Positions 9,436-17,984 of a DNA stretch of 20,771 nt are shown here, in pieces. Positions within the stretch are counted from its first letter, which is position 1, and every line of letters begins with the position of its first letter. This stretch comes from Candolleomyces eurysporus (lineage: Eukaryota; Basidiomycota; Agaricomycetes; Agaricales; Psathyrellaceae): positions 1 through 20,771 of the forward strand of contig JANBPK010001633.1 in the NCBI GenBank assembly GCA_027579435.1, written 5' to 3'. The position numbers were made by a program, and so were the translations under genes. The notes below the pieces were generated by a model. The model was not told the origin of the DNA and made no database searches. It saw only the letters and a list, made by a program, of their open reading frames with translations.

Positions 9436-10403
9436 TCACAAACAATTGAAGTCTGAATCAGGATCCCAGATCGAATCTGTTCCATACGGCCCGCATTGTT
9501 GCGCCCCTACCGCTCGCCCGCATCGTCCGCACCTGTCAGTGTACTGACTCGGACTGTCAGAGCCGAATAGCGCAACCCAATTCGCTTCGATCCATCTGCG
9601 TATGTCCATTCGCCAGAGGGACAAAGCGGTGTCGATCAGTGGGAGATATCGATAGAATCTACTGTTAGCAGTCAGACTAGAAGATCTGATCTCCACCCAC
9701 CCTTCAACCACAGAAACTACGTATTCTATCTCAGGTCTCTTCAGGTGCGAAAAGGTGCCACGGTACCTGTTACAAGTGCTCCGGTTGTATTTCATGACCG
9801 CGATCGCGCCTGCCCACGGCAGTTTGAAGGCATGCCAAACGGACTGATTCACCGGACAAGGTGACAAATGGCTGTCGACGAAAACCCTATATGCGAACGG
9901 CAATGGGAGTCCAGTAGCCGGGTGGGTGTCCAGGTATAGGCTAATGTATCCAGTGGGGAAAAGCCGACTAAGGTCGACTTCCTCTCTTGGGATCAAACTC
10001 TCGCTCCTGGTGAACGTGCAGACCTCCCAGCTTTCCGGTCCGGTGCTTTCCACAGGGAATACCAGGATACCCACTCTGAACATCTGCCGCGAGAGCCCGT
10101 TTAAAGGTGAACCGGATGGCATGTTAGATGCAGCTTACCCAGTCGACGGCGCGGGTGGCTACTACGTTAGATTCGTGCTGGAAATACGTAGGTAAATAAG
10201 CGGAAGAGGGTCTTAATCGTTAACAATATTGGACACTCCATAAGCTGGCGTCCATCTTGCCGCTATAGTCGGCTATTACAAGGGAAGCGGGTACAGATCG
10301 TCGAGCACTAGGAGCTCTGACAACCCGAGAGGAGACAAGCACAAGAAGCGAGGCAACTTACCATTTGAATAGTCGTTTCCGGGTTATGGATATAACTAGG
10401 CAT
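9436..10403 (-). CDS. Uncharacterised protein, at least three exons
   Basis: On the minus strand, exon 1 is 10403-10362 (MPSYIHNPETTIQM, then GTAAGT). Exon 2 is 10177-10139 (HESNVVATRAVDW, then GTAAGC). Exon 3 is 10083-9436, stop TGA. All three join in phase 0, giving about 242 residues. The second intron (10138-10084) has a CTAAC branch site and ends GGCAG. The first is 184 bases and could hide a small exon. The product has hydrophobic beta-like stretches (MFRVGILVFPVES, ISLYLDTHPATGLPLPFAYRVFV), a helical WRMDIRRWIEANWVALF, and a C-terminal CGRCGR pair plus a third Cys. No family is recognised, and there is no signal peptide or membrane segment. It is convergent with the Zn-cluster gene and in tandem with the next minus gene. 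Confidence 0.6.
10084..10138 (-). other. Well-defined 55-bp intron
   Basis: GTAAGC donor, catctaac branch-like site and ggcag acceptor on the minus strand. It contains an in-frame ATG (10122), so an unspliced reading would give a false start for this gene. Confidence 0.65.
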
Positions 10404-10725
10404 CGTTGGATTAAGTATGTGTAAACGACACAGATCGATGTATACTATAGGCGACTGGCGAAAAGGGTAAAATTGAAAAGAATAAAAATTAAAGAACAAA
10501 TTGTGACGGTTGGCGGTTAATTATCGTCAAAAGTCAGTAGAAGGTCCGCTTATTTATAGAAAACTGTGTCCCCTACGCGCCATCTGCCGATCCATGCACC
10601 TTCAAAACGATCCAGTTCCAGAGCTTAGGACGCAGTCAATCTAAAGCCGTCGATCGACCCTCCTTTGCTAAGAACCTGCATAGATCTGAGATACTGCGAG
10701 CTGGTCGAGAGACGTCCGTTACAGT

Positions 10726-12274
10726 CTAACACCCATCAACGAGTACAGACGCGTACCTTAACACAAAGGGTTCCCCGACCCTCATGTAAGTTCCCTCGGC
10801 ATCGTGGATCATTGACCAGTCAACGACCTCGAAGGCCGGACCTCTATACTGAAGGTAAGGCTTCATGGGAGCTAAATGTGGGCGTGAATAACGGAGCTTT
10901 AATGTTACAGAGAGTCGGTAGCTCACCTTCTCTGTATCGATTGATTACCCAACAGTGCTTGTCGCCCAAAAATCTATGTCCAATCTCGTTTGGATTCAAT
11001 CTCAAATGTCCGCTGGGTGGACCGCGCACGAGAGAAAAGTTGATGTCCTCGTCCAATCCTTCAAGAACCATAGTATCTCCTTGGTAATCGGTTCCTGAAC
11101 AAATGGTCCCCGGCATAGTAAACGCCAACTTTCGTACGAAGGTGCTGTTACCAAACGGGCACACGGCTCGCTCCCCTGACATGTAGCAAGAGAACGGACC
11201 TGACGGCCGACGCAAATAGAAGCGTTCTGAGTCAGTGCTGAGACAGATTGGAACGCAAAAAGGCACTCACTTAGGCCGGGTCTGAGAACGAACCTGTATG
11301 GCTCGCATCGAACAAGCCGGAGGGAAATGGTCGTTTCCGACGCACCATGCCCCTTGACGTAGCAAAACTTGAATCCAGGATGTAGCCTAGTATGATGCGT
11401 CCGCTCGCCGGATAGATCCCACGTGGCTACTTCTTCGTAGTATGAACGATGAACCGCAGTACGGATAGAATGGTGCATCGCAGGGCCGCCCTCGGGGACG
11501 ATTAGATCGTATCCGTCGTCTTCCAGCAGGCGTTGGATATGGTAGATTTTCGAGACGTCCGCGCATATGTCCAGAGTGCATCGTGAGGAGGGTTGACGGA
11601 GGAAATATCTGAGCACAGCTTCCCCGAATATGACAGCGCTCTTTCCGTCTATCAAAGAAAGGAGGGAGCCCGGTTTGTGCACGTAAATGCCTACGAATTT
11701 GATGAAGTCCCATGTGACAAAGCAGTACGCTTCTACTAGGAGCTTGAGCCTGGTATTCAAGCCGGACACGGCCATGACCTGAGGGACGTCCAAGCGATCG
11801 AAAAAGGCTCGGGAAACTTGGGAATCGGAACATAGCAGAAAACGTTCGAAAGGTCCCATAGGCACGATGTTGTTGGTGAAATTTAGCATGATAAAGGATG
11901 TGCAGTAGCGAAATGGAGACGCAAGGCGAGCGTAGTCNAAAAAATTTATAGATACGCGGTCTCCACCGGAACGAACCATCTACCATCAAAGCACAGGATA
12001 ATTGTCGGGCCGCTCCTTCCGCCTGTTGCATGTTCGCCACGTCTGTCTTTCCCGTACCTACCCGATCTGTATGGACGTTCCATCCCTCGACTTGGCAGGT
12101 GAACCATTCCCGTCCGCAGTTCCAAACCGTAAACCTGTGCTGCAACAAGATGACTATCCAAGAGGGTCCACGAACAGGCGAAACGTCGAGCCAACATCCG
12201 CGCCGACTCCCTATCAACCAACCCGGTCGAGGCACATAAATCGTTCCCTTTCTGGCCGCAGAACAAGACCGCAT
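10726..12274 (-). CDS. Nucleotidyltransferase-motif-like protein, three exons
   Basis: Exons on the minus strand are 12274-11271, 11226-10927 and 10871-10726. The donors are GTGAGT and GTGAGC, with branch-like CTGAC and GTAAC, and the phases agree. The single N at 11938 must be dropped to keep the frame, giving about 482 residues. A later Met at 11889 (MLNFTNNIVPM) is a possible start, giving 354 residues. The core reads LKLLVEAYCFVTWDF, SAVIFGEAVLRYFLRQ, CTLDICADVSKI and LLEDDGYDLIV. This recalls agaricomycete proteins with a GS-x-AL...D-x-D nucleotidyltransferase-like pattern, here weakened to GEA and LDI, so activity is doubtful. The C-terminal part (YLQYRGPAFEVVDWSMIHD) is unassigned. A TATA-like atataaag lies at about 12296-12303, close before the first ATG. 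Function is unknown. Confidence 0.6.
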
Positions 12275-12316
12275 TCCATATCGTTTTCCGCCTTCCTTTA
12301 TATCGGACCCACGCAT

Positions 12317-12767
12317 ACAACCTGCTGCATATTATTGCCATCTCTAAGACCGTACTCCGACAGATCAAGCTAAACCACGACACAGAAACCACCAGATGCT
12401 CGAGCGCCACTGCATTACAGTATACAAGCGAGGTGAGTATCCTGCTAACAAACAATTGGCATGTCGCTCATCAAATTTATTGACTTATGATCGACCTACT
12501 GTACCCTCGTCGGGCGAATCGAACAACCATTAAACCGATCCTACCGTGCCCGGTCGACGTACGCCTGAAGGAGGGTGAGCATCGAGTCCAGTCTTCAGTG
12601 CACAGTCACCGGATTAAAGGATCGCCATATTTTTCACGCCCAAAAATGTTGATAGCTGGTCGGAAGTCTTTTCAGAATTAAAGGTGAACGCATCAACGGT
12701 TTTCTACTATTTCACGTTCTGTTTTTACTCTTCACTGATTTTGAACGTGCGTTTATCCGCACCCGCG
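12317..12767. other. Intergenic region between divergent genes
   Basis: No gene is supported. Short frames on both strands (for example 12487-12681 plus) lack coding character. The region separates the minus-strand gene from the reductase-like gene and probably holds both promoters. Confidence 0.35.
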
Positions 12768-13021
12768 GTTCCTTCAGATGCGAAGGAGGATTTTCATAGT
12801 AAGGTTGCTCTCGAATCGGAGCCATGGCCAGAAAGAGCTGAGAGGACTGCAAAAACGCTAGGCTTTGGGCGCTCTAGATCCCAGCGAGCACGACAAGGGA
12901 AGGGTCTAAAANGGCAAGCATTTTTTTTTTCCCCTCACGTATTCCACAGTTCGAGCTCTGCTCATCGCTATCATCCGCCAGATTGACGAGCTCCGTACTC
13001 CACAAGCTACGTACATTCGAG
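12768..13021 (+). CDS. Possible 5' exons of the reductase-like gene
   Basis: An open stretch at about 12777-12890 (KEDFHSKVALESEPWPERAERT, then KTLGFGRS) could be a degenerate ATP-cone. The pattern EPW-P-ERAERTAKTLGFG loosely matches EPV-x-FDKI-x2-RI-x2-L-x-YGL of class I reductases. A second stretch ends at 13021 before a GTAGTT donor-like site (SSVLHKLRTFE). An N at 12912 and T runs make the frame unreliable here, and the true start codon was not found. The large pyrimidine tract at 13056-13175 probably belongs to the following intron. Confidence 0.35.
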
Positions 13022-13055
13022 GTAGTTCACAGCCAGGCGATAGANTGTGCGCNAT

Positions 13056-13175
13056 TTTATTTCGTCTTTACATTCCTTCATTCTCTCTCCTTTGTTTTCA
13101 TCTTATTATTGTTTTCTTTCTTTCCTTCTTTTTTTTNCTTTTTCTTTTTCTTTCTCTTTTACTTTCTACGCGTTA
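13056..13175 (+). repeat. Long pyrimidine tract with two unresolved bases
   Basis: A T/C-rich tract of about 120 bases containing N at 13137, with another N just before it at 13053. It lies in a probable intron that ends cgttcag at 13208, directly before the first well-supported reductase exon. Homopolymers here are probably misassembled. Confidence 0.5.
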
Positions 13176-13208
13176 AGGACCTAGCAGCTCAAGGGCTCAC
13201 GCGTTCAG

Positions 13209-15378
13209 AAATTAATATCGGATACCGCCGCTCAAATGGAGTGTTTCGATCTCGCATATGGTGTAATCGCGACGAACGTCGAGCTCGACCTGCTGTATAG
13301 AGTGACCCCGGTGTCATTCTCCTTAGCTATGGAAAGGTCGACGCAAATGCTGAAGACGGAATTCAAGGACCTGGTAGACAGGCATAAGGACCTCCTGGAC
13401 CGAATGATAGTGACAAAGCGCGACGAAACGCTAGGATAGTAAGCACTTGATAGACTCGTATGTGCGAGGAGGGCTACTAATTGGTTCGCTCGTTCAAATT
13501 ATCGGCCACCCGAATCGATGGTAGTTTTGCAGTGAAACACATCCGAAGCAACGCCCTCCTCAGAGACGGGGACGAAATATACGAAAGGCCGCAATATATG
13601 TTTCTCCGGGTCGCCCTCAACATCCACGGCTCCGACATGGACGCAGTATCAACAACTTACGAACTGTTATCGCTCATGAAAGTTACGTTGCCGATATCGG
13701 TATTGCTTACTAGCGGCACGCCTACCTTCTCGGCGGGCGTAAGAATCGAAACCAGGTCGCCTAAAGATTTGAATCAGCTGCTGGATGTCCTAGCGTCCGC
13801 AGGCCGCAAGAGGTCCGACAATATCGCCATAGGAATTAGCCTTAGCAAGATGATCGTGAGACGGTGAGTCTTTGAAAACACTTATGATACGGATTTGAGT
13901 TTATCTGCTACTCCAATCCTTCGCAGAACAATCGGCAAGGGAATATCCACTCCCGGGGTGTCGCCCACGTTGCGACTCATCGAAGCAGTGTCCGATCTGG
14001 TCGACGACCCGATATGCCGCTCGCCATCCGGGCTTTCTGTCTGTTTGGATGTTTGGCACGCTGATCTCAGGGACTTTCTCAGATTCCGCCGGTATCAATA
14101 TGTGATCGGCTTAGAATATGGAGGAGTCGATTATGTTTTATGGATCTCCGATTTGTTGTGAGCAAGCCAAACTATAGGTCAACCTACCGATAACTAACCA
14201 ACAGTTGCACGGTCTCTCCACATTTACTTGGGCTTATCCTTACATTGCCTTCGCGTCCGATCCTTTACCGGTATGCACTCGCTTACAGCATGACGAGAGT
14301 AGAAAACGATGGGCAGTGGTCCATGTTTTATCCGTCTGACACCTGTAAGCTCGCAGGGAAAACTGGCCCAGAATTCGAGGAAGAGTACGTTCGCCTGGAA
14401 GCTGGAGATGCACAGGTCGCCAAGGTTAATGCGCGAGAACTGTGGAGGGAAATCGTAGAAACTGTTATGGAAAGCGGAGGCCCATTCATACTCTACAAGG
14501 ATACGATCAACAGTGAGCATCTTCCTTCAGATAGTACAGACTGAGGCTCACCTTCTTTGCCAGAGCTTCGGGACAGGGGAAATTCTAGCGTCATATCAAA
14601 TGCAAGCGTGTCCGAGGCTGCCGTCGTCTGGACGCCCGAAGAAGGCGAGCTGATCGATAACTCAGCCTCCATCGTGCTTCCGAGCTTCGTCAGGGATACC
14701 GGCACGTTCGATCTCTCCATAATGGATTTCACTGTACGGCACACAGTGCTTTCTCTTACCAGAAGCGCGATGAGCCAAGGCGGTTACCCCAGCGAAAATG
14801 GACCTAGGCCCATAAGCCTAGGAGTTCAGGGGATGGCCGAAGCTCTCATACTTCTCGGCATTCCATTCGACAGCGACGAGGCGCGCAATTTCAACGAACA
14901 AGTGTCGTCCGCACTTTACTTCGCCGCCATGGATGAAAGCTCGAACCTTACCAAAACTTACGGAACGCATTCCACTTTCAATAATAGCCCTATATCGAAC
15001 GGTTTCCTCCAATTCGACCTTTGGGACGCACTTCCGAAACGAGATCACTACGATTGGGGAGCTCTGCGGAAAAAGATTACCAAAGGGATAGCGAATGAAA
15101 CTTTGGTGTCCGATCGACCGTCAACTGGCGTCGACAAAATAACAGGGTGCACATTTTCTTTCGATCCGATGAGCAGGTAAGTGTAAACATCGAATGACAA
15201 CCGTCGTGCACTACATTTGACATTGTTTTTACGGATGCCTGCTAGCTTGATACGGCTAGAAGAAAGCTCCGACGGCAAGATATTCACAGTCAACCGTCTC
15301 TTATCCCGACGCCTGTCCCAGTTGGGGCTATGGTCTGATCGCACCGTGGAAAGCTTGGTAGCTGAGCGAGGTGAGTAG
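13209..15378 (+). CDS. Ribonucleotide reductase large-subunit homologue, cysteine-less and truncated
   Basis: Exons are 13209-13438, 13525-13863, 13927-14157, 14289-14512, 14564-15176 and 15246-15378, with all phases consistent (589 residues). The order of class I R1 motifs is kept: DGDEIYERPQYMFLRVALNIHG, SGTPTFSAG, LSVCLDVWHADLRDFL, LWISDLFMTRVENDGQWSMF, PFILYKDTIN, NSASIVLPSFV, RPISLGVQGMAEALILLGIPFDS, NGFLQFDLWDALPKRDHYDW and LGLWSD. R1 reduces ribonucleotides with three active-site cysteines. Here the SSC-FL cysteine, the NLC-TE thiyl cysteine and the VC-NLAS cysteine are all absent; exons 2 and 5 have no Cys at these sites. The PTAST-type substrate loop reads RPSTGVD. About 150-200 C-terminal residues, including the tyrosine radical path and CxxC tail, are missing. 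A GTGAGT at 15371, just before the TAG, may be a donor to a lost exon. The 5' end is unresolved. It is probably a non-catalytic paralogue. Confidence 0.82.
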
Positions 15379-15522
15379 CGTCCAGCTCGATATCTGTCAT
15401 CTGCTATATGGGTGTCGCTCACGCGTTGATACGACCGTGTTCGCTTTTTCGCGAATAGATACCAACTTTATTGAATATATTGTTCATTATTCAACTAAAC
15501 GGTCGTGTCTATTAAATCTCTA
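15379..15522. other. AT-rich region with inverted repeats after the reductase-like gene
   Basis: ACGACCGT (15431-15438) and ACGGTCGT (15499-15506) form an inverted pair. Between them lie two further small hairpins (ttcgc-tttttc-gcgaa and ttgaat...attcaa). It may serve as a 3' end or be the edge of the repeat that follows. Confidence 0.3.
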
Positions 15523-16459
15523 TGTTAAGAAACCCTGCTAGTTCTAAGATAACTCGCGCGGCGCGAAGGATAATTAAAGAGTACATTACTCTTGGGTTCA
15601 CGAGAGTTGGAGTCTAATCGAGGACTGCTAACTTAGAGGCGCGCCCGCCATATACCCGAGATTAGGGTTTAGTAGGCCAGCCGGTTGGCGCCGGTTCAGA
15701 TTAAACGGCCTACCCTGCAGCTGAAAGACCCAGTTTCATTACTAAAGCTAGAGAGATATTTTCCTAGGCACTAAAGGAACCTAACTCTCGCGCGGCCTCA
15801 CATTAATCGAGTACATTCAGTGCTAGAGCAGTGGGACGAGTCCCTAAGCACATAAAGAGACGGCGCGGCGGCGCCTTGGCGTAACCAATACCCTCTTTTT
15901 ATTTCTTTATCTCTCTCTCTAGCTGGGGCCTGGACTTTCTCTATTTATAAATCTCGTGTACACCTATTTACCAAGCTCCGGTGATCGCGCGGCTCCAGAT
16001 AGTATATATATAATGGACTCTCGTAGCATAGTTTTCCCCAGAGAATTACTGCTGTTTTATTTNGTGTTACTTTGCATTTNGCAATCGACTGGATTTGTGA
16101 CTTTTATCTCGCGCAGCGTGATATCGGTTTAAGGAAAAGACAAAGATACCTGAGTTGAGAAGTGTTATACGCTTCAACCCCCGGTTTTAGCAGAGAAGAA
16201 TCTAACTAATTCTTAATACTCACTACTACCCCCACGACTTGCACTTGATTTTGTGCGGCTCGACTACGGTACAAGGCATCGACTTAAGGATCTCACGCGG
16301 CTCGACTTACTTGGTTGGGTGGTGTGTGGTGTTGGTGTTTTTAGTGGTCTCGCCGTTTCGATCTCTTCAACGTACCCACAGTGTAAATGTCCACCTTGTC
16401 CGGCCCTATCGTCATATTCATATTGATAGTGCAAAGCACCGGAAAACAAGCCATTAACA
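15523..16459. mobile_element. Candidate long terminal repeat, 937 bp
   Basis: The block begins TGTTAAGA and ends CATTAACA, so it has TG...CA ends within a 6-bp inverted repeat (TGTTAA/TTAACA). Inside are a TATA-like atagtatatatataa (about 16000-16015), a CT microsatellite (about 15909-15920), several CGCGCGG words and an internal direct repeat. No open frames are convincing. The flanking 5-mers differ (ctcta and ggaga), so a simple solo LTR with intact target duplication is not supported. It may be the 5' LTR of an element whose body is lost or diverged. The sequence ataattggcagag that follows resembles a Copia-type primer site. Confidence 0.45.
15549..15821 (+). repeat. Degenerate direct repeat inside the candidate LTR
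   Basis: The blocks at 15549-15588 and 15781-15819 share taactc-gcgcggc, then attaa and gagtacatt. The offset is about 232 bases. Seen directly. Confidence 0.5.
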
Positions 16460-16472
16460 GGAGACCTATAAT

Positions 16473-16490
16473 TATAATTGGCAGAGTGGC
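16473..16490 (+). promoter_or_regulatory. Possible primer-binding site after the LTR
   Basis: The sequence ataattggcagagtgg follows the candidate LTR by about 14 bases. It is reminiscent of Copia leaders in which TGG...CAGAG pairs with a tRNA. The spacing is larger than usual, so this is weak. Confidence 0.25.
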
Positions 16491-16535
16491 CTACGCAGTG
16501 TCAGTGCTAGAGGTTTTCGCACTTTGGCTGACCCT

Positions 16536-16969
16536 CTGAAGACACCAAGGGACGTTAATCCTGTTCCATGTTCAGATGGATGCAATCATGCTGAAAAGAG
16601 AAACACTCACTGGCTGGCAAAGGCATATATGATGCCATCCTTGCTGACAGACTCGACATCATCGGATGCTCGCAAAGTTTTCAGAGCATCTGGTCAACTG
16701 AATAAGGAAGCAGTCAGATCCTGTGGCTAAGAGAACTAGGAGGCAGATTTACCAGCAGTGCCATTGATGATATTTAAATCAGCAGCGGTCAAGTCAGCCT
16801 TGAGATTCTTAATCTAGTTCTTGTGAGAGATGCTGGGCTTGAACTTGACAATGTATTTTCCGCTGACCTTGCCTTGGTGCCTCTTGATGGACTTGAGAGT
16901 TGTCCGCACAGCAAAGACTAGTCCCATGAAGGAAAGAGTCACAGCAGTAAGAGCCAAGAAAAATTGCAT
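16536..16969 (-). pseudogene. Subtilisin-type protease prepropeptide, copy A, decayed
   Basis: On the minus strand, exon 1 is 16969-16753 and exon 2 is 16689-16611, with introns starting GTAAAT and GTGAGT (the second ends CTTCAG at 16536). The reading starts with a signal peptide, MQFFLALTAVTLSFMGLVFA. It continues with an Inhibitor_I9 prodomain (SGKYIVKFKPSISHKN, LNIINGTAG, LRASDDVESVSKDGIIYAFASQ), as in secreted proteinase K-like S8 proteases of basidiomycetes. There the prodomain folds and inhibits the enzyme until it is cut off. A TAG at 16816-16814 interrupts the prodomain, probably from CAG. The catalytic domain that should follow towards lower coordinates is missing; after 16536 the reading no longer resembles a protease, close to the candidate LTR. 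The ATG lies 10 bases from the end of copy B. Confidence 0.62.
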
Positions 16970-16979
16970 GTTGGCTTCA

Positions 16980-17424
16980 TCAGACAGTGATGAATGCAGT
17001 GTTTGTGGTGGAGTGGGCGCCAGCCTTGGTAATGCACTGGAGATCCCACAGAGCATTGGCTCTGGTGACATTAGTTAGAATTGATCTACCAAGAACACAA
17101 GAGGGCCTTACTGAGTAGCCCAAGCATGCATGATATTGTCCTCAGCGATGGACTCAACATCACTAGAGACATACAACTCGTTGAGCTCATCTTGTCCAAC
17201 AACAGCTAGAAGGGGAAGATGTCAATCTTCAGTCGTTCCTTCATGGAAATGACATATATCAAACAGGCTTCCCAGCAAATTCCGTTGATAAGATTCCACG
17301 TGATGGCTGAGGGGTCAGACTTGAGCCTGTTTACCCACTTCTTGCAAGAGATGCCAGCCTTAGACTTGACAATATACTTACCGGTGGTCTCACCCTGAAA
17401 CCTCTCAACACTCTTGGGGGAGGT
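16980..17424 (-). pseudogene. Subtilisin-type protease fragment, copy B, decayed
   Basis: The minus-strand reading begins near 17424 (SVERFQGETTGKYIVKSKAG). It continues to 17265 (NLINGICWEA, where NGFAGK is expected, suggesting compensating small indels). It resumes at 17205-17112 (GQDELNELYVSSDVESIAED, then HAWATQ) and at 17061-16980 (ANALWDLQCITKAG, then STTNTAFITV and TGA). Introns are 17264-17206 and 17111-17062; the second has a perfect TTCTAAC branch and a CCAG acceptor. This covers the I9 prodomain and the start of the mature S8 domain, which in intact relatives reads TNAPWGL. It stops before the catalytic Asp. The signal-peptide exon was not found to the right. It is a decayed relative of copy A in tandem. 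Confidence 0.6.
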
Positions 17425-17711
17425 GTGGGAGGAGAGGACAACTCATCCTATTGGATGTTGGACCTGTGGTATATGGTGAGGAGGATATGCTCAGGTTTGG
17501 ATGTCCTCCCTTGCCTCTCTCATCAGCAGCCACCCTGTGTCCTTGTGCTCCTACTCCTTAAACATCTATCCTGTCTCTGCTCTTGTACTTCTTTCTGCTT
17601 CTTCGTCATCCTCTGCTCTCCCCAATCTCAGTTGGTTGTTGAACCAATCAACTCATACTAATATTGCTGGTCACATCCTTCCTTTCTCTTGGGTTTATGT
17701 AGGAAGGGTGT
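17425..17711 (-). mobile_element. Probable remnant of gypsy pol beyond the MITE
   Basis: On the minus strand the sequence just left of the MITE (17708 downward) reads PFLHKPK. It continues the LILGT motif that ends on the other side of the MITE. Stops follow soon after and no reverse transcriptase motif is seen, so the pol body is lost. Plus-strand open frames here (17425-17661, 17501-17812) are Cys/Ser/Leu-rich translations of a pyrimidine-rich strand and are not supported as genes. Confidence 0.4.
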
Positions 17712-17984
17712 CACTGTGGCTTTTGATGTGTTTTTTCAAAAAGCACATTTTAAGCAAACCAAATGCAAGGGTTGACTTTGTCTACAATCTGCAATGCAAA
17801 TGTTCAAGCTAGGCAAATTCAAATTTGCATTGCATGTGTCTGGCCCCCTTCTGCCACCACTAAAACTTTGCTCAATATGTGTCCAATGTAGGCACATTAA
17901 ACACAAGCTGTAAACAAATGCATTCCTTGCACCTGATTTGCTTAAAATGTGCTTGTTAAAAAAANCACATCAAAAACTACAGTG
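17712..17984. mobile_element. Non-autonomous CACTG-type MITE, 273 bp
   Basis: Terminal inverted repeats of about 47 bases (17712-17758 and 17937-17984) start CACTGTGGCTTTTGATGTG on the left and, read inward, CACTGTAGTTTTTGATGTG on the right. Both end in GCACATTTTAAGCAAA. There are only a few mismatches, and an N at 17965 lies in the right repeat. Flanking TGT at 17709-17711 and 17985-17987 is a 3-bp target duplication. CACTG ends with a 3-bp duplication fit the CACTA (En/Spm, CMC) group. The internal part has no coding capacity and contains a 12-bp inverted pair. Mobilisation would need a transposase supplied elsewhere. Confidence 0.8.
17790..17834. repeat. Internal hairpin of the MITE
   Basis: TGCAATGCAAAT (17790-17801) and ATTTGCATTGCA (17823-17834) are perfect reverse complements, with a 21-base loop. 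Seen directly. Confidence 0.7.

Noticed and set aside
12002..12373. Plus-strand open frame of 123 codons
   Set aside because: It lies opposite the N-terminal part of the minus-strand gene, is rich in Arg, Pro and Ser and lacks splice or promoter support; taken as a shadow.
11946..12455. Minus-strand open frame of 169 codons
   Set aside because: It overlaps the chosen minus-strand gene in another frame. The chosen frame connects to the downstream exons, this one does not.
14224..15422. Minus-strand open frames opposite the reductase-like gene
   Set aside because: They are shadows of exons whose plus-strand reading shows conserved R1 motifs.
16482..16530. tRNA-like sequence (ggcagagtggcc)
   Set aside because: No acceptor-stem pairing, anticodon arm or clear B box could be found; better explained as a possible retroelement primer region.
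17425..17812. Plus-strand frames with hydrophobic, Cys/Leu-rich translations
   Set aside because: They come from a pyrimidine-rich strand, run into the MITE and share no motif with known proteins.
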